Below are positions 36,380-49,270 of a DNA stretch of 64,000 nucleotides, one piece after another. The notes beneath the pieces were generated by a model that saw only the letters and a list, made by a program, of their open reading frames with translations, did no database searches and was not told where the DNA came from. Both the position numbers and the translations under genes were made by a program. Source of the stretch: Halocaridina rubra (taxonomy: Eukaryota; Arthropoda; Malacostraca; Decapoda; Atyidae); contig JAXCGZ010005683.1 of assembly GCA_037179515.1 (NCBI GenBank), forward strand, positions 174,021 through 238,020, given 5' to 3'. The first letter of the stretch is position 1. Every line of letters begins with the position of its first letter.

Positions 36380-39205
36380 TTAGTCATACTTATCATACCT
36401 GTCCTTAAAACTATGGATTGAGATAGCATTAACTACCTCCTCGCTTAGCCAATTCCAGTTATCAACTACTCTTACACTGAAAAAGTATTTCCTTACATCC
36501 TGCAAAGAAGTTTTCTTACGAAGCTTCAAACTATGACCTCTAGTTCTAGAGCCAGCCATATCAAAATATCGATCCCTATCCACTCTATCATAACCATGAA
36601 GGAATTTAAAGACTGTCACCATATCCCCCCCTCACTCTTCTAGCTTCGAGTGATGGTAAGTCTAATTCCCTCAGCCTCTCATCATAACTGAGATTGCGTA
36701 TTTCAGGCACCAGTTTCGTGGCATGTCTTTGAACTTTTTCAAGCTTAGCTATGTGCTTTTTCAAGTGCGGATTCCAAAAGGGGGCTGCATATTCGAGTTT
36801 TGGCCTCACATAGGTTACATAAATATTTCTGAACATTTCCTTGTCCATGTGCCTGAAGGCTACCCTTTCATTTGATAAGAATGCTTATGCTGCCCTTACT
36901 ATGCCATTTATATGTATTTCTGGAGACAAATCTGCCAGTATGATTACTCCTAGATCTCTCTCATTTTCTGTCTCTTGAAGTTGTACTCCAGCCACCGAGT
37001 AGTCAAGCTTGGGCCTTCTTGCACTTGTACCCATTCTCATTACCTTACATTTTGAAGTATTGAATTTCATTAGCCACTTTTCTGACCACTCATGCAGATT
37101 ATTTAGATCCTCCTGAAGTTCTCTACCATTGTTCTCGTTTTTTACTTTCTTCACAATCTTTGCATCATCTGCAAACATATTCATGAATGAATTTACAGAC
37201 TCTGGTAGGTCATTTACATATACAAGGAACAAAAGTGGCCCTAAAACTGAACCCTGTGGAACTCCACTACTAACTCTTCTCCTTTCAGACACTGAGTGTC
37301 TTACTCTAACCCTCTGTTCCCTTCCTTCTAAGTGAGTTTTTATCCATTCCAAAACATTTCCACCTATTCTAGCCATTGATTGCAGCTTCCTAATAAGTCT
37401 CCCATGTGGAACAGTGTCAAACGCTTTCTGGAAGTCTAGGAATATGCAATCTGCCCAGCCCTCTCTTTCCTGTAAGATTTGGCTTACCTCATCATAAAAT
37501 TCTAATAAGTTTGTTACTGTTGATCTACCTTCTCTGAAGCCATGTTGCCTCACTGACAAAAAGTTGAAGGATTCCAAGTGAAGAGAGATATGTTTCCTTA
37601 GTAGTTTCTCCATAACTTTGCAAACTATGCTGGTCAAGGAAACTGGTCTATAGTTCAGAGCCGTATCCCTCCTTCCCTTTTTGAAGATAGGTATCACATT
37701 TGCTGGTTTCCAGCATCTTGGAATCTCCCCCGACTCCAGTGACTCCTTAAATATGATACTTAGTGCCACTGATATTGTGTTTGCGCATTTTTTAAGCACA
37801 TGAGGGGATATGTCATCAGGACCTGTAGGTTTATGAGTATCTAAATCCATCAGCGCTTTGCATACCTCTGTGGCTGTAAGGTTGATGTTCTCTAATACCG
37901 GCCCTTGAGCTTCTATCACTGCAATCTGAGGGGGTGGGGTATTTTCTACTGTAAATACTGACTGAAACTCCTTGTTCAATTCTTTGCAGATCTCTTCATC
38001 CGTCTCAGTGATGCTTCCATCCGCTCTCATTAGCCTTAAAACCTGTTCTTTTACCTTCAGTTTTCCTCTGATAAAGCTGTGGAAAATCTTGGGATTTTCT
38101 TTAGCCTTCCTGGTGATGTCCCTCTCATAGTCTCTCTCTGCCTCTCTCCTTTTACTTAGGTAGTCATTTCTTGCTCTTATGTAGGTTTGCCAGGCATTTA
38201 TGTTTTTTCTCCTCCTATACCTTTTCCAGCATTTGTCTCTCCACTCCTTAGCTCTTTTACACCCATTATTGAACCAATTCTCTCTGGCATGAATTACACC
38301 TACTTTGGTGACAGGTATGCAGCAATCTACTATCTTCACATATTTCTCACAAAATATGTCATACATTTCTTGTACAGATTTGTTGTAAAATAAGGTTCTC
38401 CAGTCAATAACTGCAAAAAGCTCATTCATTTTGATGTAATCTCCTTTCAGATAGTTCCTCCTCATGTCCTCAGTGCCTCTACTCTCAGGAAGAATATCTT
38501 CAATGATATACTCCATCAACAACACACAGTGGTCACTCTTTCCAATTGGTGGTTCATACTCAATTTTTTCAATATCCAACACATTATCTGTGAACACTAG
38601 ATCAAGTAGTGATGGCTCATCCCCACCCCTGGCCCTCGTTGGTTCCATTACATGTTTTTGTAGGAAATTCCCTTGTACGCAATCTAGGAATCTTGCCCCG
38701 AATGAGTCCTCACCACTGTGTGGGTCAAGATTTATCCAATCTATCTCTTTATGATTAAAGTCTCCCATAATCAAAATCCTACATTTTTTTTTTCCCGTGC
38801 CATGTTAACAACTGAGTTTATGACTTCAATAGTACCTATATGACTTTCCTCATAAACTTCAAGCCTATTTTGGTTCCTTGGTGGGTTGTATACAAAAGTT
38901 ATTATAATGCTCTCTGACCCAATATTTATGCGAGCAACAAGAAATTCCTTGAACTCACTTTCTATAGCCAAGTTTATTTCTTCAACTTGAATCCTTTCAC
39001 TTATGAGCAGTGCTATCCCTCCACCAGTCCTCTCAGAACTTTCAACCCTTAGTATTCTGAAGTCCTTAGGAAAAACTGTGACACTGTTTATGTCCTCACT
39101 CAACTTAGTCTCTGTAATTGCTACTATATCTGCCTTACTGTTGTGAATTCTATCTTTTAATTCTACTGCCTTACCAGCTAATCCATCAGCATTTGTATAT
39201 AACAA
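36380..39205 (-). pseudogene. LINE-A ORF2 of LA-13, four lesions from intact
   Basis: EN start at 39205-38771, then a 629-codon open stretch at 38774-36885 covering the rest of EN (GDFNHKEIDW, LLDLVFTDN, GKSDHCVL), the linker and RT motifs A-D, then 36848-36606 and 36622-36380. Lesions: the T-run at 38790 (frameshift, MAREKKNVGF), TAT to TAA at 36885-36887, one extra C near 36630, and near 36876 NERVAF where others have NVRVAF. Motif A FLDFQKAFD and motif C FADD are intact. Confidence 0.9.
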
Positions 39206-39207
39206 TC

Positions 39208-40284
39208 TTAATGAGACCCCATCCCCTGATCTTCTGTCATTATCTTCTTTATCTCCCCTTTGTCTGGAAGAACTCTGAAATGAAAATTTTTCTTCTGTTC
39301 TTCATTTCTTTCATCATTTAACCTTCTTGCCTCTTGCAACAAGTTTTTGATCTTTCCCATCTCTTCCTGTGTTCTGTATCGTCTAATGAACACTTCTTTG
39401 AATTCTTGAAGGTCTTTTAGACTTTTTTTTCTCAACAATATTTCCCTACATGTTTCCCCTCTCTCAAAGGTTACTTTTGTTGGTCTTGGCTTTCCTTCCC
39501 TCGAATATTTACCTAGTTGGTGTATGTTTACAATATCCTCAGGACCACAAACTACTCCAAGCTTTCTTATCAGGTCTACAACCCTAACTTTATTTTCTTC
39601 AAGTCTCCCCTGCCATGTTGGCTCCTGGGATTCGCTTATGCCTGAGATTACCACTGTCTTCTCCTTATCAAGTGCCTGTCTGATGAGTGGATTTGCCCTT
39701 TCCATCACAACGTCTTTCATTTTTTCGATTACTGTCTCTTTATAATCAACTGTTTTTATGTTTTCCAGTGCCACCATCTTTACAGCCTCTGTTACTTCCA
39801 TATTCCCCTTTAGTGCATCAGCAAAGGAAGTTTTCATGGCATCATTTTCCATATTCAGCTCCTGGAACCCTTTTCTGAACTGTTCAATGTTTTCCTTAAT
39901 CTGGACGTTCCAAGCAGCAATCTCGTTTCTCTCAGAAGAGAGCAGTGAACTAATATCTAATTCCGTTAGGTTGTCATTCAGCTGTTTGATTTTATCTTCT
40001 TGTTTAGAAATTCTAGATTCTAGTTGACTCTTTTCCCCTTCCAGCTTCTTTATTCTTTTTTCTAGTTCCTTTCTCTCCTGCCATTGTGCTTTATTTGCTT
40101 ACTCCAAAGATCTTATTTGCTCTCTGAGTGTTTCATTCTCTTTCATTTCTCCATCCATATTCTGAATTTTTTCATCAAGGCTTATGACCATTGCCTCTAA
40201 ATTCTTGATTTTCTGTTTAAGTCTCCTAATGGCTACCCTTCCTACCGACCCATGGATGGGAGAGGTTTGGGACAGAGATGGCAT
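39208..40284 (-). pseudogene. LINE-A ORF1 of LA-13: best example, one stop codon in ~358 codons
   Basis: Starts MPSLSQTSPIHGSVGRVAIR, continues as a Lys/Glu-rich coiled coil to about residue 140, then a C-terminal part from residue 145 (39852). The C-terminal part has VVISGISESQE, VRVVDLIRKLGVV, IHQLGKYSREGKPRPTKVTF, CREILLRKKSLKD and VFIRRYRTQEE (RRM-like order of strands and helices), ending GMGSH-stop. The only break is TAA at codon 62 (RSLE-stop-ANKA), where LA-1 has GAA. No CCHC zinc knuckle is present. The expected role is binding element RNA in the ribonucleoprotein. Confidence 0.83.
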
Positions 40285-41217
40285 AATTTTTATGTTCTCC
40301 CTCTCACAGAATATAGAAAGAAGAAGAGAAAGAGGAAAAAAAAAGAGAAAAACTTTTAATTAATCTTCACACAGAATTTTTATATCTCCATATAAGTGCT
40401 ATTTAGTGACTCAGTTTATCTCTTTTCTGGTAACACACATCTTAACTTAAAAACTTGACCATGGTAATTTAAGGATAAAAATAAAAAGAAAAAAAATGCA
40501 ACAAAACAAAAGTCAAACCTGAAGGAAAATTCGAATTTGTGTCTGAGGAGGCACCCACCTGATTTTGCTATATATTCTTCCTAACTGATAAACTCACTTG
40601 CTAACCAAGATATGTTATCACAAGATTAGACTTTACATTTAACTCAATATATATACAAAATAAAAAAAAAATAGTAAAAGAGAAAGCTAAAAGAAAAGCA
40701 AAAAAATGAAGAAAATAAGACAGCTGTATTACTTGGCAACTTAACTCAGTACTGTTGACAGGTGGATATTTGGTATTTATTTAATTATTCAATATTTCGT
40801 GTATCAAACTAACTAACAAGTTAATATAAATGGGAGGATACTGATTTTAACAATATATGGAACCACAGGATCAGGTAAACGGCTTAAGAGCTTTCCCCAC
40901 TTTACTCAAAAAATTAGGTGATGTGATGTGATGGCTTCACCTCTGGCAACTCTTCTAAATTTCCTTCAAGGCAGAACTGGGCAGCAGCTTCTCTCTCCCC
41001 TCACGAAAATGTTCTCAATTTTTTTCCTTTAATATTTTGGACAGTCTCGTCATACAACAAATATAAGTTTTGTACTCACAATACTCTGCAGGATTTCAGA
41101 TTTAGGGAAATTATGGTTAAGTTTTCCACTAAGCACTTAGTCACTCAAAAACACAAGTAAAAATTTAAGAGGAGCAGTTCCGTGTGTCACTGAACGAAAT
41201 GGACGTGTCATTACCTA
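40285..41217 (-). promoter_or_regulatory. Presumed LINE-A 5' region with internal promoter
   Basis: Noncoding, A/T-rich and homologous to 29148-30069, and in its first ~690 bp to 3776-4430. Conservation between independent copies shows that at least 40285-40970 belongs to the element. LINEs of this type normally carry an internal Pol II promoter here. I cannot identify an initiator with confidence. Confidence 0.4.
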
Positions 41218-43457
41218 ATTTATTACCTAATTGTGTTTACGGAAAAGAGCCCAAAGCTCGTATCTTCCCGTCTCCTCATCGGTTCCAATTTATACTTAGT
41301 GATACGTATCATACCCGTCCTTAAAGCTATGGATTGAGATAGCATTAACTACCTCCTCGCTTAGCCAATTCCAATTATCAACTACTCTTACACTGAAAAA
41401 GTATTTTCTTACATCCTGCAAAGAAGTTTTCTTACGAAGCTTCAAACTATGACCTCTAGTTCTAGAGCCAGCCATATCAAAATATCGATCCCTATCCACT
41501 CTATCATAACCATGAAGGAATATAAAGACTGTCACCATATCCCCCCTCACTCTTCTAGCTTCAAGTGATGGTAAGTCTAATTCCCTCAGCCTCTCATCAT
41601 AACTGAGATTGCGTATTGCTGACACCAGTTTCGTGGCATGTCTTTGAACTTTTTCAAGCTTAGCTATGTGCTTTTTCAAATGCGGATTCCAAAAGGGGGC
41701 TGCATATTCGAGTTTTGGCCTCACATAGGTTACATAAATATTTCTGAACATTTCCTTGTCCATGTGCCTGAAAGCTACCCTTACATTTGATAAGAATGCT
41801 TTTGCTTCCCTTACTATGCCATTTATATGTATTTCTGGAGACAAATCTGCCAGTATGTTTACTCCTAGATCTCTCTCATTTTCTGTCTCTTGAAGTTGTA
41901 CTCCAGCCACCGAGTAGTCAAGCTTGGGCCTTCTTGCACTTGTACCCATTCTCATTACCTTACATTTTGAAGTATTCAATTTCATTAGCCACTTTTCTGA
42001 CCACTCATGCAGATTATTTAGATCCTCCTGAAGTTCTTTACCATTGTTCTCGTTTTTGCTTTCTTCACAATCTTTGCATCATCTGCAAACATATTCATGA
42101 ATGAATTTACAGCCTCTGGTAGGTCATTTACATATACAAGGAACAAAAGTGGCCCTAAAACTGAACCCTGTGGAACTCCACTACTAACTCTTCTCCATTC
42201 AGACACTGAGTGTCTTACTCTAACCCTCTGTTCCCTTCCTTCTAAGTAAGTTTTTATCCATTCCAAAACATTTCCACCTATTCTAGCCATTGATTGCAGC
42301 TTCCTAATAAGTCTCCCATGTGGAACAGTGTCAAACGCTTTCTGGAAGTCTAGGAATATGCAATCTGCCCAGCCCTCTCTTTCCTGTAAGATTTGGCTTA
42401 CCTCATCATAAAATTCTAATAAGTTTGTTACTGTTGATCTACCTTCTCTGAAGCCATGTTGCCTCACTGACAAAAAGTTGAAGGATTCCAAGTGAAGAGA
42501 GATATGTTTCCTTAGTAGTTTCTCCATAACTTTGCAAACTATGCTGGTCAAGGAAACTGGTCTATAGTTAAGAGCCGTATCCCTCCTTCCCTTTTTGAAG
42601 ATAGGTATCACATTTGCTTGTTTCCAGCATCTTGGAATCTCCCCTGACTCCAGTGACTCCTTAAATATGATACTTAGTGCCACTGATATTGAGTTTGCGC
42701 ATTTTTTAAGCACATGAGGGGATATGTCATCAGGACCTGTAGCTTTATGAACATCTAAATCCATCAACGCTTTGCATACCTCTGTGGCTGTAAGGTTGAT
42801 GATCTCTAATACCGGCCCTTGAGCTTCTATCACTGCAAGCTGAGGGGGTGGGGTATTTTCTACTGTAAATACTGACTGAAACTCCTTGTTCAATTCTTTG
42901 CAGATCTCTTCATCCGTGTCAGTGATGCTTCCATCCGCTCTCTTTAGCCTTAAAACCTGTTCTTTTACCTTCAGTTTTCCTCTGATAAAGCTGTGGAAAA
43001 GCTTGGGATTTTCTTTAGCCTTCCTGGTGATGTCCCTCTCATAGTCTCTCTCTGCCTCTCTCCTTTTACTTAAGTAGTCATTCCTTGCTCTTTTGTAGGT
43101 TTGCCAGGCATTTATGTTTTTTCTCCTCCTATACCTTTTCCAGCATTTGTCTCTCCACTCCTTAGCTCTTTTACACCCATTATCGAACCATTTCTCTCTG
43201 GCATGAATTACACCTACCTTGGTGACAGGTATGCAGCAATCTACTATCTTCCCATATTTCTCACAAAAGATGTCATACATTTCTTGTACAGATTTGTTGT
43301 AAAATAAGGTTCTCCAGTCAAGAACTGCAAAAAGCTCATTCATTTTGATGTAATCTCCTTTCGGATAGTTCCTCCTCATGTCCTCAGTGCCTCTACTCTC
43401 AGGAAGAATATCTTCAATGATATACTCCATCAACAACACACAGTGGTCACTCTTTCC
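41218..43457 (-). mobile_element. LINE-A copy LA-14, duplicate of LA-10
   Basis: Same tail, same 5' junction (tctttcc|actaaaaaaag) and same T deletion after motif C as LA-10. Offset about 11.14 kb. It differs by scattered substitutions. Confidence 0.92.
41296..43439 (-). pseudogene. LINE-A ORF2 fragment of LA-14
   Basis: A 473-codon open stretch (43439-42018) runs from LLMEYIIEDILPES to the frameshift after MFADDAKIVKKAK. A 229-codon stretch (41985-41296) completes the C-terminus (ends DGYDTYH). The endonuclease is missing apart from its last few residues. Confidence 0.88.
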
Positions 43458-46400
43458 ACTAAAAAAAGTACTTCCTTACAGCCTACAAAGAAGTTTTTAT
43501 ACGAAGCTTCAAACTATGACCTATAGTTCTAGTGCCAGCCTTATCAAAAAATCGATCTCTATCCACTCTGTGATAGCTATGAAGGAAATTAAAAACCATC
43601 ACCAAATCCCCCTCATTCTTCTAGCTTCGAGTGATGGTAAGTTTAATTCCTCAGCCTCTCATCATAGTTAAGACTGCGTATTTCTGGCACCCGTTTTGTG
43701 GCATATCTTTGAATTTTTTCCAGCTTAACTATGTGCTTTATCAAGTGCGGATTCCAAAAGGGGACTGCATATTCAAGCTTTGGCCTCACGTAGCTTACAT
43801 AAATATTTTCTGAACATTTCCTTGTCCAAGTGCTTGAAGGCTACCCTTACATTTGCTAAGAAAGCATATGCTGCCCTTACTATGCCATTTATATGCATTT
43901 CCGGAGGCAATTCCGCCAGTATGTTTACCCATTGATCTCTCTCATTCTCTGTCTCTTGAAGTTCCACTCCTGCCACTGAACAGTTAAGGTTGAGCCTTCT
44001 TGCACTTGTACCCATTCTCATAGCCTTACATTTATGAGTATTGAGTTTCATTAGCCACTTTTCTAACCACTCATGCAGATTATTTAGTTCTTTACCATTG
44101 TTCTCGTTTCTTATTTTTTTCACAATCTTTTCATCATCTGCAAGCATATTAATGAAACAATTTACCGACTCTGCTAGGTCATTTACATATACAAGGAACA
44201 AAAGTGACCATAAAGCTGATCTCTGTGGAACTCCACTACTAACTCTTCTCCATCAGACACTGAGTGTCTTACTTCAACCCTCTGTTCTCTTCCTTTTTAA
44301 GTAAGTTTTTATCCATTCCAAGACATTTCCACCTATTCTTGCCATTGCTTGCAGCTTCTTAATAAGCCTCCCATGTGGGACAGTGTCAAATGCATCCTGG
44401 AATCTGCCCAACCCTCTTTTTCCTGTAAAGTTCAGCTTACCTCATCATAGAATTTTAATAAGTTTGTTACTGTTGATCTACCTTCTTTGAAGCCATGCTG
44501 TCTCACTGACAAAAAGTTGAAGGATTCCGAGTGAAGGGAGATATGTTTCCTTTGTAGTTTTTTCCATAACTTTGCAAACTATGCTGATCAAGGAAACAGG
44601 CCTATGGTTTAGAGCCGTACCCCTCCTTCCCTTTTTGAAGATAGGTACCACGTTCGCTTGTATCCAGCATTTTGAAATCTCCCCTGAATCCAGCGACTTT
44701 TCAAATATGATACTTAGTGCTACTGATATTGAATTAGCGCATTTCTTAAGTACATAAGGTTTTATATCATCATGAATTTTAGCTTTAAGGGCATCTAACT
44801 CCATCGGTGCTTTGTATACCTCTGTGGCTGGAAAGATGATATTCTCTAAAGCTGACCAATGATCTTTTATGTGTGCAATCTGAGGAGGTAGGGTATTTTC
44901 TGTTGTAAATTCTGACTGAAATTCCTTATTCAATTCTTCGCAGATCTCTTCATCCATCTCAGTGATATTTCCATCCACTCACTTTAGCTATAAAATCTGT
45001 TGTTTTAATTTCAGTTTCCTCTGGTAAAGCTGTGGAAAAGTGTGAAATTTTCTTTAGCCTTCATGGTAATATCCCTTTCATAGTCTCTCTCTGCCTCTCT
45101 TCTTTTACTTAGATAATCATTTCTTGCTCTTTTATTCTTTTATAAGTCTGCCAGGCAATTATTTTTTTCTCCTCCTATATCTTTTCCAGCATTTGTCTCT
45201 CCACTCATTAGTTCTCTTACACTAATTATTGAAGCATTTCTCTCTGGCATGAATCACTCCTATTTTGGTAACAGGTATGCAGCAATCTACAATCTTCCCA
45301 TATTTCTCACAAAAGATGTTGTACATTTCTTATACAGATTTGTAATTAAATAAGGTCCTCCAGTCAATAACTGCAAAAAGCTCATTCATTTTGATGTAAT
45401 CTCCTTTGGAAAATTCCTCCTTGTGTCCTCAGTGCCTCTACTCTCAGGCAGAACATCGATGATAAACTCCATCAACAACACACAGTGGTCACCCTTTCCA
45501 ACTGCTGGTTTATAATAATTTTTTCAATATCCAACACATTATCTGTGAATAATTGATCAAGCAGCAAATGCTCATCCACATCCCTGGCCTTCGTTGGTTC
45601 CAGTACATGTTGGTGTAGGAAATTCCCATGTGCGCAGTCTAGGAATCTTGCCCCAAATGAGTCCTCAAGATTTATCAAGACTACATCTCTATGATTAAAG
45701 TCTCCCATAAACAGAATCCTACATTTTCTCTTACGTGCAATGATAACAACTGAATTTGTGACTTCAATAGTACCTATATGACTTTCCTCATAATCGTCTA
45801 GCCTATGCTGGTTCCTTGGTGGGTTATATGCAACAGTTATTATATCGCTCTCTGACCCAGTTTTATGCGAGAAACAAGAAATTCCTTGAACTCCCTTGCT
45901 ATAGCAAAGTTTATATTTTCAGCCTGAAACCTTTCACTTATGAGCTGTGCTATCCTTCCACCAGTCCTCTCAGATCTTTCAACCCTTAATATTTTGAAGC
46001 CTTTAAGAAAAACTGAGCCACTGTTTAAGTCCTCACTTAACTTAGTATCTGCAACTGCTACTATGTCTGCCTTACTTTTGTAAATATAATCTTTCAAGTC
46101 TACTGCCTCACCAGCTATTCCATCAGCATTTGTGTACAACATCCTTAATAAGGCCCCATCCCCTGATCTTCTATCATTATCTTCTTTATCTCCCCTTTGT
46201 CTGAAAAACTATGAAGCAAAACATTTTCTTCTCTTTCCTCTTGTAACAAGTTTTTAATCCTTTCCATCTCTTCCTGTGTTCTGTATGGTCTAATGAACAC
46301 TGTTTAAAATTCTTGAAGGTCTTTTAGGCTTTTTTTCCTCATCAGTATTTCTCTACAATATTCAGAATATTTAAATAGTTGGTGAATGTTTACAATATCC

Positions 46401-47000
46401 TTAAGACCACATACTACTCTAAGCTTCCTTATCTTGTCTAAAATCCTAGCTAAATTTTCTTCAAGTCTCCCCTGCCATGTTAGTTCCTGGGATTCACTCA
46501 TGCCTGAGATTATCACTGTCTTCTCTTCATCAAGTGCCTGTTTAATCAGAGGAATAGCCTTTTCCATCACAATATCTTTAATTTTTTCTGTTATTCTTTC
46601 TTTATAATCAACCGTTTTTGTTTTCCAGTGCCACCACCCTCACAGCCTCTTTTACTGCCACATTCCGTTTTAGTGCATCTACAAACGAAGTTTTCATGGC
46701 ATCATGCGCCGTATTCATCTCCTGAAACTTTATTCTAAACTGTTCTATGTTTGCTTTTATATGGACATTCCCAGTTGCAATCTAGTCTCTCCCTTGAAGA
46801 GAGCAGTGAACTAACATTTAATTCATTCAGGTTGTCCTCAGCTGTTTGTTGTTATTTTCTAGTTTAGAAATTCTGGCTTCTAGTTCACTCTTTTCCCCTC
46901 CCAGCTCCTTTATTCGTGTTTCTAGCTCTTTTATCTTTTGCCCTTGTGCTTTATTTGCTTCCTGTAAAAATATTATTTTTTTTCTAAGTGTTTCATTCTA
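43458..47000 (-). mobile_element. Older LINE-A copy LA-15, duplicate of LA-11
   Basis: Same structure and lesions as LA-11 at an offset of 11139 bp. Open pieces: ORF1 46570-46304, EN 46142-45840 and 45708-45472, RT 44978-44478, C-terminal 44201-43773. One difference: a substitution gives a real ATG just before LYTNADGIAG (46142), which LA-11 lacks. Confidence 0.88.
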
Positions 47001-47434
47001 TTTGTGTGTGTGTGTGTAATTACCTAATTTATAATTACCTAATTTGTGCTAATGGGAAAGAGCCCCAAGCTCGTAACTTCCCGTCTCCTGGTCGGTTCCA
47101 TTTTGTACTTCGTGATACTTATCATACTTGTCCTTAAAACTATGGATTGAGTTAGCATTAACTACCTTTTCGCTTAGCAAATTCCGATTATCAACTACTC
47201 TTACACTAAAAAAGTACTTTCTTACGTCCTGCAATGAAGTTTTCTTGCGAACCTTCAAACTATAACCTCTAGTTCTAGTGCCAGTAATATCAAAATATCG
47301 ATCATTATATCCCCCCTCATTCTTCGAACTTCGAGTGATGGGAAGTCTAATTCCCTTTGCCTCTCATTATATCCGAGATTGCGTATTTATGGCACCACAT
47401 TCGTATCATGTCTTTGCACTTTTTAAAGCTTAAT
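47001..47434 (-). mobile_element. Older LINE-A fragment LA-16, duplicate of LA-12
   Basis: Same 3' fragment and border as LA-12 (ends near cttaatgcatg). The TG run is longer by four bases. The ORF2 C-terminus is open at 47258-47049. Confidence 0.88.
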
Positions 47435-47444
47435 GCATGTATGC

Positions 47445-49270
47445 ATGTGATTACCTAATTGTGATTACCTAATTGTGTTTACGGGAAAGAGCCCATAGCT
47501 CGTATCTTCCCGTCTCCTCATCGGTTCCATTTTATACTTAGTCATACTTATCATACCTGTCCTTAAAACTATGGATTGAGATAGCATTAACTACCTCCTC
47601 GCTTAGCCAATTCCAATTATCAACTACTCTTACACTGAAAAAGTATTTCCTTACATCCTGCAAAGAAGTTTTCTTACGAAGCTTCAAACTATGACCTCTA
47701 GTTCTAGAGCCAGCCATATCAAAATATCCATCCCTATCCACTCTATCATAACCATGAAGGAATTTAAAGACTGTCACCATATCCCCCCTCACTCTTCTAG
47801 CTTCGAGTGATGGTAAGTCTAATTCCCTCAGCCTCTCATCATAACTGAGATTGCGTATTTCTGGCACCAGTTTCGTGGCATGTCTTTGAACTTTTTCAAG
47901 CTTAGCTATGTGCTTTTTCAAGTGCGGATTCCAAAAGGGGGCTGCATATTCGAGTTTTGGCCTCACATGGGTTACATAAATATTTCTGAACAATTTCCAT
48001 GTCCATGTGCCTGAAGGCTACCCTTACATTTGATAAGAATGCATATGCTGCCCTTACTATGCCGTTTATATGTATTTGTGGAGACAAATCTGCCAGTATG
48101 TTTACTCCTAGATCTCTCTCATTTTCTGTCTCTTGAAGTTGTACTCCAGCCACCGAGTAGTCAAGCTTGGGCCTTCTTGCACTTGTACCCATTCTCATTA
48201 CCTTACATTTTGAAGTATTGAATTTCATTACCCACTTTTCTGACCACTCATGCAGATTATTTAGATCCTCCTGAAGTTCTCTACCATTGTTCTCGTTTTT
48301 TACTTTCTTCACAATCTTTGCATCATCTGCAAACATATTCATGAATGAATTTACAGACTCTGGTAGGTCATTTACATATACAAGGAACAAAAGTGGCCCT
48401 AAAACTGAACCCTGTGGAACTCCACTACTAACTCTTCTCCATTCAGACACTGAGTGTCTTACTCTAACCCTCTGTTCCCTTCCTTCTAAGTAAGATTTTA
48501 TCCATTCCAAAACATTTCCACCTATTCTAGCCATTGATTGCAGCTTCCTAATAAGTCTCCCATGTGGAACAGTGTCAAACCCTTTCAGGAAGTCTAGGAA
48601 TATGCAATCTGCCCAGCCCTCTCTTTCTTGTAAGATTTGGCTTACCTCATCATAAAATTCTAATAAGTTTGTTACTGTTGATCTACCTTCTCTGAAGCCA
48701 TGTTGCCTCACTGACAAAAAGTTGAAGGATTCCAAGTGAAGAGAGATATGTTTCCTTAGTAGTTTCTCCATAACTTTGCAAACTATGCTGGTCAAGGAAA
48801 CTGGTCTATAGTTAAGAGCCGTATCCCTCCTTCCCTTTTTGAAGATAGGTATCACATTTGCTTGTTTTCAGCATCTTGGAATCTCCCCTGACTCCAGTGA
48901 CTCCTTAAATATGATTCTTAGTGCCACTGATATTGTGTTTGCGCATTTTTTAAGCACATGAGGGGATATGTCATCAAGACCTGTAGCTTTATGAACATCT
49001 AAATCCATCAGCGCTTTGCATACCTCTGTGGCTGTAAGGTTGATGTTCTCTAATACAGGCCCTTGAGCTTCTATCACTGCAATCTGAGGGGGTGGGGTAT
49101 TTTCTACTATAAATACTGACTGAAACTCCTTGTTCAATTCTTTGCAGATCTCTTCATCCGTCTCAGTGATGCTTCCATCCGCTCTCTTTAGCCTTAAAAC
49201 CTGTTCTTTTACCTTTAGTTTTCCTCTGATAAAGCTGTGTAAAAGCTTGGGATTTTCTTTAGCCTTCCTG
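47445..49270 (-). mobile_element. LINE-A copy LA-17, 5'-truncated, ~1.82 kb
   Basis: Two 14-bp repeats, hairpin and RT, truncated at agccttcctg (codons for TRKAKENPK). Open pieces: 49137-48868, 48855-47902 and 47993-47538 (ends DKYD). A TTTTCAGC variant near 48866 gives a stop (CW-stop), and there is a frameshift near 47995. Motif A reads FLDFLKGFD, shared with LA-18 and LA-19. Its 3' end shares cttagtcatac with LA-13. Confidence 0.91.

Larger units (their letters stand above)
36301..41217 (-). mobile_element. LINE-A copy LA-13, most complete copy in structure, hybrid copy
   Basis: Contains in order of transcription: 5' region (41217-40285), ORF1 (40284-39208), ORF2 (39205-36380) and 3' UTR with hairpin and one 14-bp repeat. 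Its 3' end has the private variant cttagtcatac and the terminus DKYD in place of DKYH, both shared only with LA-17. Its ORF2 5' half and ORF1 match LA-8. It is therefore the hybrid at the centre of the 11-kb duplication. Confidence 0.92.

Noticed and set aside
48287..48493. Recurrent plus-strand 68-codon frame MFSFFTFFTIFASSANIF present in many copies
   Set aside because: It is the antisense of RT motifs B and C of LINE-A. It recurs because the sense strand is conserved and shows no independent signal.
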